Assembly: GCA_965203435.1 (NCBI GenBank)
Contig: CBDBCU010000005.1
Span: forward strand, 1-64,000
DNA length: 64,000 nt
Direction: 5' to 3'
Source: CBDBCU01 sp965203435
GTDB taxonomy: Bacteria > Chloroflexota > Dehalococcoidia > Lucifugimonadales > UBA3495
Below the pieces are notes generated by a model. It did not search any database, had not been told where the DNA came from, and was given only the letters and a program-made list of their open reading frames with translations. A program made the position numbers and the translations under genes. How positions within the stretch are numbered: position 1 is the stretch's first letter; the number at the start of each line of letters is the position of its first letter. Of the stretch, positions 40,789-48,929 are shown one piece after another.

Positions 40789-41742
40789 CTAATTCGGGAC
40801 GGCCTGCGGCGTCCAGGGCGTCCCCCGGCGGGCGATGGCGTGCAGGTGCAGCAACAACTTCCGCATGGCCGCCACCATCGCCACCTTGCCCGGCTTGCCC
40901 CGTTCCCGCAAGTGGCAATAAAACCGGCTCAGATCGTTGTCCTTCCGCCGCAGGGCGGTCAGCGTCGCCAGATACAAAGCCCGGCGCACGACCGAGCGAC
41001 CGCCTTTGATGGCCCGGTAGCCCTGCTGCTTGCCGCTGTCCTTAGGCCAGGGAGCCAAGCCGGCTAAGGCGGTCAGTCCTTTGCCGTCCCCCCGGCCCAG
41101 TTCCGGCAGCCAAGCCAGCAGGACGGCGGCGGTCTGCATCCCGACCCCGCGGACGCTGCAATACAGCTGCGCCGCCGGGGCCAGGGATTGACTGCTTTCC
41201 AGCAGCTCTTTATACTGCCGATCCAGCTGCTCAATCTCCCGCTCCAGCCACTCCAGGTGGCGGAACAGGGAATCCTCTACCGCAAAGGACTTTTCCTGCT
41301 CCAGGCGATTGCGCTCCCGCACCCGCTCGTCCACCAGCTGTTGGCGGCGGGCCAGCAGCTCCTTGACCGTTTCCCGCTCCGCCTCCGGTTCCGGGGCCGG
41401 TTCCGGGGACAGCTGCTCCCCATAGCGGGCCAGCAGGCGGGCGTCCAACGGGTCGGTATTGGCCGCCTGGCCCATAGCCTTGGCATAGGCCCGCGCCCGC
41501 CCCGGCGCGACCAGGCTGACCGACCGCTGCGCCCGATGCAGGCCGCGCACCAAGCCCTTCTCGTAGCCGCCGGAGGGCTCGCAGACGACCAGGCCCACTT
41601 TCCGCTGCTCCAGCCAGGCCAGCAGCTGCTGGCGGCCGGCCGGGGTGTTGGCGAACTCCTGAGCCGCGCCAGAGCGGAGGGCCGCCACCAGGGTGGCCTT
41701 GCCCACATCCACTCCGGCCACTACCTTGCTCGGTTCCGACAT
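40789..41742 (-). CDS. IS110-family transposase (DEDD recombinase)
   Basis: 317 residues. N-terminal RuvC-like DEDD domain: VAGVDVGKATLVAAL, VVCEPSGGYE and TDPLDARLLARYG. A coiled-coil middle is followed by a Transposase_20 domain with SVRGVGMQTAAVLLAWLPEL and AGLAPWPKDSGK, and the Ser-bearing GGRSVVRRALYLA. GGGAGG precedes the ATG. It appears intact. Confidence 0.95.
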   Translation of the reverse strand: MSEPSKVVAGVDVGKATLVAALRSGAAQEFANTPAGRQQLLAWLEQRKVGLVVCEPSGGYEKGLVRGLHRAQRSVSLVAPGRARAYAKAMGQAANTDPLDARLLARYGEQLSPEPAPEPEAERETVKELLARRQQLVDERVRERNRLEQEKSFAVEDSLFRHLEWLEREIEQLDRQYKELLESSQSLAPAAQLYCSVRGVGMQTAAVLLAWLPELGRGDGKGLTALAGLAPWPKDSGKQQGYRAIKGGRSVVRRALYLATLTALRRKDNDLSRFYCHLRERGKPGKVAMVAAMRKLLLHLHAIARRGTPWTPQAVPN

Positions 41743-41985
41743 AATTTGACCTCCCTTGGTTTGATCTGGAATAATCGGGTGGGTTGACCCTCCCCACTGG
41801 CAAATCCGGGGTGCAAGCCCCAATCATCCGTTCGGAGCGGTCAATCCTGGGAGGCGTGGGGGTTGCCCTACTCCCGCACGGCGCCCTCCGGACAAGTCCC
41901 CGGAGCCGCCCAATGACGGTCGGCACCGCCCCCGCGCCCATCTCCGGCCAATCCGCCGGTTCTCCCGACTATTACAACATACCAA
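41743..41985 (-). ncRNA. Candidate IS110 bridge RNA region
   Basis: Non-coding end upstream of the transposase. It can fold: CGTGGGGG/CCCGCACG (41856-41881), CTCCGG/CCGGAG (41887-41906) and GGGG/CCCC near 41810-41822. Flanking the CTCCGG hairpin are AATGACGGT (41913-41921), identical to one half of the interrupted target, and TCCCGC (41873-41878), the complement of its other half. Two guides matching opposite strands either side of a hairpin is the logic of a bridge-RNA target loop. Exact RNA ends are unknown. Confidence 0.6.
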
Positions 41986-42076
41986 TGACGGTAGGGATGG
42001 CCGGGAAGGACGGTAGGGTGCCGGTGGTAAGTACGGTAAGGGGAGGGCGGCCTTGCCGGATTTCCCGGCCCGGCGC
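41986..42076. repeat. Remainder of repeat A plus GACGGTA fragments
   Basis: ATGACGGTAGGG is followed by GGGAAGGACGGTAGGG and GTACGGTAAGGG, the type of tail seen after other A copies. Confidence 0.6.
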
Positions 42077-42970
42077 CTACGGCTGGGGCTGGGCCACGGC
42101 CCGGAGCAGGAAGGCGTCTTTGATAATCAGCACCTCGCCCTCCAAGCGGGCCTGGTTCCGGCCGACGGCTTGCAATCCCTCGACCGATTCTTTCGTCTGC
42201 TCGGTCAAGTCTTTTATCTGGTCGGCCACGCCCTTTACCTGGTAGTCGACCCGGTTCTGGGCCAGGGTCAGGTCTTGCAGCGCGCCGGCCAAATCCTTTA
42301 CCTGGTCGGCCAGGGTTTTTACCTGGTCATCGGTATGGGTTTGGGCCAAGGCGATGCCTTTGACCTCGAGGTTCAGGTCTTTCATTTCGCCGGTCAAGTC
42401 TTGCAGTTGCTCGTCGGTGCGGGCCTGGGATTGGGTCAGGGCTTTCAGCTGCTCGTCGGTGCGGGCCTGGGCTAAGGTCAGGGCTTGCATTTCGGCGGCC
42501 AGGTCTTGCATTTGGCCGCTCAGAACTTGCAGCTGCTCGTCGGTGCGGGCCTGGCCCTGGGCCAAGGCTTTCAGCTGCTCGTCGGTGCGGGCTTGGGCGA
42601 TGGCCAAGCCTTTCATTTCGCCGGCCAAGTCTTGCAGCTGGTCGGCAGTGCGGGCCTGGGCTTGGGCCATAACTTTCATCTGGCCGGCAAAATTGTCGGC
42701 CATAACTTTCATCTGGTCAGCCAAGCCTTGCACCTGCTGATCGGTGCGGGCCTGGGCCTGGCCGATGGCGCGCACTTCGTCAATCAAGGCGTCGATGCGC
42801 CCGTTGACTTGGTCGCTGACGCGGTCGATCCGCTCCCCGTTGCGTTCGATGCGGCGATCCATCCGCAACAGCATAGTCACCAGCAGGCCGGCAAAGGCAA
42901 CAATCACCGTCAGCAGGCCAATGCCTACCCCAAGGATGCCAATCAGTTCCGGCGACATATCCGCGAACAT
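42077..42970 (-). CDS. Membrane-anchored coiled-coil repeat protein, copy 1
   Basis: 297 residues. N-terminal helix (ELIGILGVGIGLLTVIVAFA, about 7-33), then RIERNGERIDRV and a long coiled coil of ~14-16-residue units such as QARTDEQLKALAQ. A shared C-terminus reads EGEVLIIKDAFLLRAV. GGGGAGA precedes the ATG. Paralogues at 43657-44406 and 46615-47754 differ mainly in unit number. It may be a structural or partner-binding fibre under the membrane. No enzyme motif. Confidence 0.75.
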   Translation of the reverse strand: MFADMSPELIGILGVGIGLLTVIVAFAGLLVTMLLRMDRRIERNGERIDRVSDQVNGRIDALIDEVRAIGQAQARTDQQVQGLADQMKVMADNFAGQMKVMAQAQARTADQLQDLAGEMKGLAIAQARTDEQLKALAQGQARTDEQLQVLSGQMQDLAAEMQALTLAQARTDEQLKALTQSQARTDEQLQDLTGEMKDLNLEVKGIALAQTHTDDQVKTLADQVKDLAGALQDLTLAQNRVDYQVKGVADQIKDLTEQTKESVEGLQAVGRNQARLEGEVLIIKDAFLLRAVAQPQP

Positions 42971-43007
42971 ATCCGTCTCCCCTTTCCCGGAGGGCTTGTT
43001 GGGGGCA

Positions 43008-43036
43008 AGATTAGCACGGTTGGCGGCGGGTGTCAA
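43008..43036 (-). promoter_or_regulatory. Promoter of coiled-coil copy 1
   Basis: TTGACA-17-TAATCT on the minus strand. The two paralogues have TTGACA/TAGACA-17-TAATCT at the same distance from their starts. Confidence 0.7.
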
Positions 43037-43110
43037 CCGGGGGTGTCCAGCCACGGCATCAATAAATATCAATAATTGCCGGAACCGCCCCCCAACTTTC
43101 CCATCCCCCC

Positions 43111-43141
43111 AGTATGGTATATAATGCTTTTATACCATACT
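43111..43141 (+). promoter_or_regulatory. Perfect 11-bp inverted repeat around a -10 box
   Basis: AGTATGGTATA and TATACCATACT flank TAATGCTTT. TATAAT at 43120-43125 lies across the left arm and loop, just upstream of the TTG start. It could be a repressor operator or a 5' hairpin. It is AT-rich against a GC-rich background. Confidence 0.65.
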
Positions 43142-43153
43142 GCGGAGGTGACC

Positions 43154-43660
43154 TTGGCTAAAGACGAAAGGGACTATAAAGGGGAAAGGGACAGCTGGAA
43201 ATCGCCGGTCTTGGAGCATCTCCAGATGTTCGGCGTCACCGTGCCGCCCTGGCTGTTCTGGTCGACCATCGTACTGATCCTGGTCACCATCACTTTGGAA
43301 ACCCTCGAGGCGTGGAGTTCCTACGCGGGCCGGCCTTTCCTGCAACACGGGTGGCTGGCCCTCACCAAAGACAAATTCCAGACCCCGCTGTCCTTTGCCC
43401 TCTGCTATGTGCCGGTGGGCTTGGGCATCCAGCAGCTGAAAGAGGAGGTAAATATGCGGTTTTTCAACCGGGAAGCGACTATGGAAAAGGCCCGGGCCTA
43501 CGGCCGCGGCGAGGGCCGGGCCGAGGGGCGGATCGAGGGCCGGGCCGAGGGGCAGGCCGAAACCAATCGGGCTTGGGAGGCTTGGAATCAGCGGCGGGAA
43601 GCGGCGGCGGAACGCAACGAACCCTTTAACGAACCGCCGCCGTCCCAAGTTCAGGGTTAG
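43154..43660 (+). CDS. Two-helix membrane protein with EGRAEG repeats and EPPP tail
   Basis: 168 residues from a TTG start 4 nt after GGAGGTGA. Helices lie at about 27-45 and 82-95. A charged low-complexity run (GRGEGRAEGRIEGRAEGQAE) follows, then AWEAWNQRREAAAERNEPF and NEPPP, the tail module also seen at 4.9-5.2 kb. The stop codon overlaps that of the convergent coiled-coil gene. Function unknown. Confidence 0.68.
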   Translation: MAKDERDYKGERDSWKSPVLEHLQMFGVTVPPWLFWSTIVLILVTITLETLEAWSSYAGRPFLQHGWLALTKDKFQTPLSFALCYVPVGLGIQQLKEEVNMRFFNREATMEKARAYGRGEGRAEGRIEGRAEGQAETNRAWEAWNQRREAAAERNEPFNEPPPSQVQG

Positions 43661-44406
43661 CCCGGCCCCACCGCCCGGAGCAGGAAGGCGTCTTTGATAA
43701 TCAGCACCTCGCCCTCCAGACGGGCCTGGTTCCGGCTGACGGCTTGCAATCCCTCGACCGATTCTTTCGTCTGCGCGGTCAAGTCTTTGATCTGGGCGGT
43801 CACGCCCTTAACCTGGTAGTCGACCCGGTTCTGGGCCAGGGTCAGGGCTTGCAGCTCGCCGGCCAAATCCTTTACCTGGTCGGACAAGGTTTTTACCTGG
43901 GCATCGGTATGGGTCTGGGCCAGGGCGATGCCTTTGACCTCGAGGTTCAGGTCTTTCATTTCGGCGGCCAAGTCTTGCATTTGGCCGGACAAAACTTGCA
44001 GCTGCTCGTCGGTGCGGGCCTGGGATTGGGTCAGGGCTTTCAGCTGTTCGTCGGTGCGGGCCTGGGCGATGGCCAAGCCTTTCATTTCCGCGGCCAAGTC
44101 TTGCAGCTGGTCGGCAGTGCGGGCTTGGGCTTGGGCCAAGACTTTCATCTGGTCAGCCAAGGCTTTCAGCTGCTCGTCAGTGCGGGCCTGAGCCTGGCCG
44201 ATGGCGCGCACTTCATCAATCAGGGCGTCGATGCGCCCGTTGACTTGGTCGTTGACGCGGTCAATCCGCTCCCCGTTGCGTTCGATGCGGCGATCCATCC
44301 GCAGTAGCAGGGTCACCAGCAGGCCGGCAAAGGCAACCATCACCGTCAGCAGGCCAATGCCTACGCCCAGGATGCCAATCAGTTCCGGCGACATATCCGA
44401 AAACAT
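43657..44406 (-). CDS. Membrane-anchored coiled-coil repeat protein, copy 2 (short)
   Basis: 249 residues. N- and C-termini are almost the same as in copy 1 (MSPELIGILGVGIGLLTVMV at the start, EGEVLIIKDAFLLRAV at the end), but with fewer internal QARTDEQL units. GGGAGAGG precedes the ATG. It probably arose by duplication followed by in-frame contraction. Confidence 0.75.
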   Translation of the reverse strand: MFSDMSPELIGILGVGIGLLTVMVAFAGLLVTLLLRMDRRIERNGERIDRVNDQVNGRIDALIDEVRAIGQAQARTDEQLKALADQMKVLAQAQARTADQLQDLAAEMKGLAIAQARTDEQLKALTQSQARTDEQLQVLSGQMQDLAAEMKDLNLEVKGIALAQTHTDAQVKTLSDQVKDLAGELQALTLAQNRVDYQVKGVTAQIKDLTAQTKESVEGLQAVSRNQARLEGEVLIIKDAFLLRAVGPG

Positions 44407-44443
44407 ATCCCTCTCCCATTTCCCGGAGGGCTTGATTGGGATA

Positions 44444-44472
44444 AGATTATCACTGTTGACGGCGGGTGTCTA
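44444..44472 (-). promoter_or_regulatory. Promoter of coiled-coil copy 2
   Basis: TAGACA-17-TAATCT on the minus strand; one change in the -35 compared with the two other copies. Confidence 0.6.
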
Positions 44473-44577
44473 GGGGGTGGGCTATTCCGGATTGCCCCCA
44501 CCGCCCCCCTTGCCCTTAGCCCCCCAGCCGCTTATAATGGCGGAAACCGGGCAGCAAAACCGCAAGGAGGCAGCGTC

Positions 44578-44928
44578 GTGGCGACTTTTGTTTTTGACAC
44601 CCACCGGGCCGTAAAGGATCTGGAGGAAGCCGGTTTCCCGGAAGCCCAAGCCGAGGCTCTGATCGAAATAGTCGGGGCCGCCATCGGCGAAAACGCCGCT
44701 ACCAAATCCGACCTGGATGCCATGGAGCGGCGGATGGAAGCCAAGTTCGCGGCCCAAGAGGAAAGGTTTAACGCCCGGCTCGACGCCCTGGAACATAAGC
44801 TGGACGCCGACATCCGGGCGGTGCGGGCCGATATGCGGAATATGGAATGGCGCATCACCCTGAAGTTCGTCGCTATTCTGCTGCCCAGTATGGGACTGCT
44901 CTTTGCCGCCCTGCGCTTTCTGAGCTGA
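44578..44928 (+). CDS. DUF1640-like coiled-coil protein with C-terminal helix
   Basis: 116 residues from a GTG start preceded by AAGGAGG. FDTHRAVKDLEEAGFPEAQA and EALIEIVGAAIGENAATKSD are typical of DUF1640/CCDC90-type proteins, followed by a coiled coil and one membrane helix near residue 94-114. It shares a terminator region with the convergent gene. Confidence 0.75.
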   Translation: MATFVFDTHRAVKDLEEAGFPEAQAEALIEIVGAAIGENAATKSDLDAMERRMEAKFAAQEERFNARLDALEHKLDADIRAVRADMRNMEWRITLKFVAILLPSMGLLFAALRFLS

Positions 44929-44984
44929 GGGCCGCCCCGCCGGATTCCCCCGCCCAAGAGTAAAAGGGAAACCACCCCCCAAAC

Positions 44985-45013
44985 AAAAAAGCCCCCCCGC
45001 CAAAACGGGGGGG
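44985..45013 (-). terminator. Rho-independent terminator
   Basis: GGCCCCCCCG and CGGGGGGGC (minus strand) pair around a TTTTGG-type loop, followed by six T. It ends the orphan-family gene; the + strand gene lacks a T run on its side. Confidence 0.8.
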
Positions 45014-45025
45014 CCACTCCCTACC

Positions 45026-46003
45026 CTACGGACTCCAGCACACCGCATTGTAAAAGATCCGCCGCCGGTAATCGTACCGGTTGTTTTGCCCTTGACCCTC
45101 ATTAAACCCCGGCGTGGTCCTCCGATTCCAGGTCCCGACGCCGGTCGTAGTCTCATCGGCCTCGTCCTCGAACCAGGCGTTGATGCTGCGGACATCCTTA
45201 TAGCCCAGTTCCCGGCACTCCCAATAGGCGCCGACAAAGGTGGGCGCGACTTCACTGTCACCCGTATTTATCGAGCCGACCCGGGCCCGCTCCCGGGCGT
45301 ATTCCAGCGTATCATACCCGCTGTCGACAAAAGCCGCCTTGGCCGAGGCATACGCTCGGGCGGCTCGGGTGCTGGCCTGGCCGGTATCGGTAGCTCCAAT
45401 TATTCCCACGCCGCTGGCCCATTCCGTCCAGACCCAAGTATTGCCCTTGACCGTCCCGTCCGTTTGGGTCCGGGTCTCGCCGCCTTCATACTTTTTCCCG
45501 GTGGCCGCGATGTTTGCATCGGGATGAGTAGGCCCGTCGCCTTCATAGACCCGGCCGTAGCGCAGGGACAGCCGCCGACCGCTGTCCCGATCCCGCACCC
45601 GTTCCCGGGGAAACTCGAAAATGGCCGCCGTGCTGCAGCCGGTCAGCCCCTCCTCCCCGTCGGTCAGCCAGCCGGCTTGGCAGGCGGTAAAGCCGAAAAA
45701 GTTGCCATTTTCGCCCCAATAGACGGTGTCGTCCCGCTGGTTATGGTCTTTGCCGGCTTCAAACACCTCGGCGGCGGTAAAGGTGTCCGACTGGTCAATG
45801 CCGCAATAAAGGGTCTGGCCGCGGTGCACGCCCAGGGTTTCCAGGATGGCGGTTTTGCGTTCCGCGTGGTCAATGGGTGCCCACTCGGCGCAGTTATGGG
45901 GGACGAAAACCCAGCGGGCGGCCTCCGCCGGCGGGTTATCCCAAGTCCCGACAATGCAAACCAGGAGAAACAGCGAACCGATGGCGGCCAAGCGCCGGAA
46001 CAT
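45026..46003 (-). CDS. Secreted orphan-family protein (TLYCG-DQSDTF family), divergent copy
   Basis: 325 residues. A signal peptide (to about residue 28) is followed by the family block: AERKTAILETLGVHRGQTLY, CGIDQSDTF, EAGKDHNQRDDTVYWGENG and GWLTDGEEGLTG, then IFEFPRE. After ~residue 140 it shares nothing obvious with the other two copies, except that it too ends in a basic, Cys-containing stretch (YDYRRRIFYNAVCWSP). Its flanks are not the cassette flanks. GAGGGTA precedes the ATG. Confidence 0.7.
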   Translation of the reverse strand: MFRRLAAIGSLFLLVCIVGTWDNPPAEAARWVFVPHNCAEWAPIDHAERKTAILETLGVHRGQTLYCGIDQSDTFTAAEVFEAGKDHNQRDDTVYWGENGNFFGFTACQAGWLTDGEEGLTGCSTAAIFEFPRERVRDRDSGRRLSLRYGRVYEGDGPTHPDANIAATGKKYEGGETRTQTDGTVKGNTWVWTEWASGVGIIGATDTGQASTRAARAYASAKAAFVDSGYDTLEYARERARVGSINTGDSEVAPTFVGAYWECRELGYKDVRSINAWFEDEADETTTGVGTWNRRTTPGFNEGQGQNNRYDYRRRIFYNAVCWSP

Positions 46004-46549
46004 AGCGATACCCTCAGCGGTAAAAATGTGGCCCTGCCTTTCCCGCCCTACAGCGGAAAAGCCCTAACCCTGACCCTGCCGGCCGCTGGCCCTGCGCCAA
46101 CCCGCCGGCCGCTCTACCCGAACATTCCATCCGGATGCTCTACCCGAATGTTCCCTCCGGACTCTCTAAAGCGTACCCTAAACCATAACCCCCCAAACAA
46201 GGATTGTCAATAGCAAAAAAGGGCAAAAAAGGGGGCAGTTTTAGGCCGCCCATTTTTCCGTTCATCCTGAACTGGTTGGGGGATGGGGCGCCCCAATCCG
46301 TTCATCCTGAACATCGTTGAAGGATGAGCGGACGGTCATCCACCAACCCCTTGCCGTTTCCTGGCGATTCTCCTGATCCGCCGCCGGTTCATCCTTCAAC
46401 GATGTTCAGGATGAACGGATTCTCCCTATTCCGCCCATCCTGAACGGGGGCCGCCTTATCCGCTCATCCTGAACGGGGGCCTCCCATTCCGCCCATCCTG
46501 CAACGGGTTACAAATCCGCTCATCCTGAACTTGTTGAAGGATGCCCCGG
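46004..46549. repeat. Intergenic with about seven repeat-C copies (46255-46540)
   Basis: Direct and inverted C copies, several diverged (CATCGTTGAAGGATGAGCGG; CATCCTGAACGGGGGCC). A short duplication ACCCGAATGTTCC/ACCCGAACATTCC lies at about 46117-46155. No gene. Confidence 0.75.
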
Positions 46550-46578
46550 TTGACACCCCCCGCCAACCGTGCTAATCT
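46550..46578 (+). promoter_or_regulatory. Promoter of coiled-coil copy 3
   Basis: TTGACA-17-TAATCT, the same as for copy 1, about 37 nt before the ATG. Confidence 0.7.
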
Positions 46579-46614
46579 TGTCCCAACAAGCCCTCCGGGA
46601 AAGGGGAGACGGAT

Positions 46615-47754
46615 ATGTTCGCGGATATGTCGCCGGAACTGATTGGCATCCTCGGCGTAGGCATTGGCCTGCTGACGGTGATGGTTGCCATTGCCGGCCT
46701 CCTCGTAACCCTGCTGCTGCGGATGGATCGCCGCATCGAACGCAACGGCCAGCGCATCGAGCAAGTCAACGACCAGGTCAACGCGCGCATTGACCGCTCC
46801 AGCGACCAAATCAACGGGCGCATCGACGCCTTGACTGACGAAGTGCGCGCCATCGGCCAGGCCCAGGCCCGCACCGACCAGCAGGTGCAAGGCTTGGCCG
46901 ACCAGATGAAAGTTATGGCCGACAATTTTGCCGACCAGATGAAAGTTATGGCCGACAATTTTGCCGACCAGATGAAAGTTATGGCCCAAGCCCAGGCCCG
47001 CACCGCCGACCAACTGCAAGACTTGGCCGCGGAAATGAAAGGCTTGGCCATCGCCCAGGCTCGCACTGACCAGCAGGTGCAAGGCTTGGCCGACCAGATG
47101 AAAGTCATGGCCGACAACTTTGCCGACCAGATGAAAGTCATCGCCCAGGCCCAAGCCCGCACCGCCGACCAGCTGCAAGACCTGGCCGGGGAAATGAAAG
47201 ACCTGACCATCGCCCAGGCCCGCACTGACGAGCAGCTGAAAGCCTTGGCCCAGGGCCAGGCCCGCACCGACGAGCAATTGCAAGTTTTGAGCGGCCAAAT
47301 GCAAGACTTGGCCGCCGAAATGCAAACTCTGACCGTCGCCCAGGCTCGCACTGACGAACAGCTGAAAGCCCTGACCCAATCCCAGGCCCGCACCGACGAG
47401 CAGCTGCAAGTTTTGAGCGGCCAAATGCAGGATTTGACCGGCGAAATGAAAGACCTGAACCTCGAGGTGAAAGGCATCGCCCTGGCCCAAGCCAGCACCG
47501 ACCAACAGGTAAAAACCCTGGCCGACCAGGTCAAGGATTTGGCCGGCGAGCTGCAAGCCCTGACCCTAGCCCAGAACCGGGTCGACTACCAGGTAAAGGG
47601 CGTGGCCGACCAGATAAAAGACTTGACCGAGCAGACGAAAGAATCGGTCGAAGGGTTGCAAGCCGTCGGCCGGAACCAGGCCCGGCTGGAGGGCGAGGTG
47701 CTGATTATCAAAGATGCCTTCCTGCTCCGGGCCGTGGCCCAGCCCCAGCCGTAG
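46615..47754 (+). CDS. Membrane-anchored coiled-coil repeat protein, copy 3 (long)
   Basis: 379 residues. Same N-terminal membrane helix and C-terminal EGEVLIIKDAFLLRAV as copies 1 and 2, with extra internal units including three DQMKVMADNFA-type repeats in a row. An additional RIDRSSDQINGR segment follows the membrane part. GGGGAGA precedes the ATG. The C-terminal ~90 residues are nearly those of copy 1 at nucleotide level, suggesting recent exchange. Confidence 0.75.
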   Translation: MFADMSPELIGILGVGIGLLTVMVAIAGLLVTLLLRMDRRIERNGQRIEQVNDQVNARIDRSSDQINGRIDALTDEVRAIGQAQARTDQQVQGLADQMKVMADNFADQMKVMADNFADQMKVMAQAQARTADQLQDLAAEMKGLAIAQARTDQQVQGLADQMKVMADNFADQMKVIAQAQARTADQLQDLAGEMKDLTIAQARTDEQLKALAQGQARTDEQLQVLSGQMQDLAAEMQTLTVAQARTDEQLKALTQSQARTDEQLQVLSGQMQDLTGEMKDLNLEVKGIALAQASTDQQVKTLADQVKDLAGELQALTLAQNRVDYQVKGVADQIKDLTEQTKESVEGLQAVGRNQARLEGEVLIIKDAFLLRAVAQPQP

Positions 47755-47790
47755 GATACGGGCCGGGAAATCCGGCAAGGCCGCCCCTCT

Positions 47791-48231
47791 ACCGTCCTTC
47801 CCGAGTAAGGGGGAATCCTAAACGGCGCTGAAAAGCCCAGCCCCTTGCCCTCTAGCCGCCGCCGGATTCCCGCGTACGCGGGAAGGACGGCGCCAGGGCT
47901 TTCAACCGCAAATCCTTGCCCGCCGGATTCCCGCGTACACGGGAAGGACGGTGGGGGTCGACGGTTCCTTGACCTGACCTATCCCGCCCCGGCCGCGCGG
48001 CCGGGGCGGTTTCCTTTACTTTCCACGGCAAGTGTGCTTTATTACGGGAATTATATACCAACCTAAACCGGGGCAGTTCCAGCCATCCTTGCCGTCCGCC
48101 GGCCCCGGTTTCCGCAGGTAATCCCCCTCCGCCGTCTCTTTCGGGGGGGGGGGTTCAGCAAGGCCCGGGCTGCCCGGCGGGCCGGCGAGGGAATTAAGGT
48201 GACTTAACCACATAAACGGGAGCGAATCGTT
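47791..48231. repeat. Intergenic: repeat A (47791-47890), extra A half (47922-47952), X/Y repeat (47984-48115)
   Basis: A large hairpin CCGCCCCGGCCG/CGGCCGGGGCGG (47984-48009) followed by TTTCCTTT could end transcription. It continues with GGCAAGTGTGCTTTATTA and GGGAATTATATACCAACCTA. These two parts occur separately, in the other order, at 60.9 and 63.0 kb. Confidence 0.7.
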
Positions 48232-48322
48232 ATGCCCACACCCCTACCGCCCGTGGCGGCCAACACGCCGGAGGACCGGATGAAACTCAGTATCAAGCGG
48301 GGCTGGAATCACGACGAACACG

Positions 48323-48565
48323 GTGGTCGCCGCCGTGCAGCCGCACCCGGTAACGGTCCGCTACGACCGGCGGCTAGACTTGTGGCGGGCGCAGTGGGGG
48401 CCGGCGGTGATGGACTGCATCCCTACGCCCAACCCCCGCATCCAAGCCCTGGTGGACGCCGCCGGGCAAATTCAGGGGGTAGAAATCCGCGACTTGCGAA
48501 GTTTCGAGGGGGAAATCCTGAACCAGGATTTGTACCCGGCGGAGTTGGGGGTTACGGCCGGGTAA
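48323..48565 (+). pseudogene. Remnant of a DUF2283-like antitoxin (array unit 0)
   Basis: 80 codons equal to the C-terminal half of the four intact antitoxins downstream (DRRLDLWRAQWGPAVMDCIP, GQIQGVEIRDLRSFEGEILN). The N-terminal DUF2283 part is missing; the upstream sequence (ATG at 48232) is unrelated and in another frame. Probably a truncated fossil at the edge of the array. Confidence 0.65.
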
Positions 48566-48686
48566 ATTCACAGCATAGGAGTGTGCTATCATTAACGGCA
48601 GGGACACGGTAATCCTTGACTTTCAGGGGCAAGCCATCCGCTTTCCTTACGAGCGTTGGCTGCATATCCTGTCGGGCCATTCCAAT

Positions 48687-48929
48687 ATGGCGGAGCTGCG
48701 GGAAACCATAGATGAAACCCTGCGGGATCCGGATATAGTTATCCGCTCCAACAGCGCCCCGGAAAGGGCGCGGATTTACCAGAAGTGGATGGTGGGTACC
48801 GCCCAAGGCGACAAGTGGGTTCGCGTCGTCGTTCGGTTCTTTGCCGATGGCGACGCCTTTGTGCTGACCGCGTTCACGCGCAACCTGATGGAAACCGGAG
48901 AGACGCTATGGAGAAAAGGGGGCAAGTGA
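48687..48929 (+). CDS. Toxin candidate, array unit 1 (PBECR/BECR-like nuclease family)
   Basis: 80 residues from the first standard start (ATG). Conserved with the other units: ETLRDPDIVIRS, ARIYQKWMVGT, GDKWVRVVVRFFADGDAFVL. In-frame codons upstream encode VILDFQGQAIRFPYERWLHI, conserved in all four units but with no ATG, GTG or TTG before them. The true start is perhaps the ATC at 48588 after AGGAG. Small alpha/beta proteins of this pattern beside DUF2283 look like BECR-type RNase toxins; this is inferred. Confidence 0.62.
   Translation: MAELRETIDETLRDPDIVIRSNSAPERARIYQKWMVGTAQGDKWVRVVVRFFADGDAFVLTAFTRNLMETGETLWRKGGK

Larger units (their letters stand above)
40746..41985 (-). mobile_element. 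IS110-family insertion sequence in a repeat-A arm
   Basis: The boundaries are set by the broken repeat A: sequence up to ...CGCGGGA at 40745 rejoins ATGACGGTAGGG at 41986, within about 2 nt. The element is ~1240 bp: 243 nt non-coding before the transposase, the gene, and 43 nt after. No terminal inverted repeats are seen, as usual for the family. Confidence 0.85.

Noticed and set aside
48232..48612. 126-codon frame over the first antitoxin remnant
   Set aside because: The reading that matches the paralogues is the other frame (from GTG 48323); this one becomes Gly/Arg/Pro-rich nonsense.
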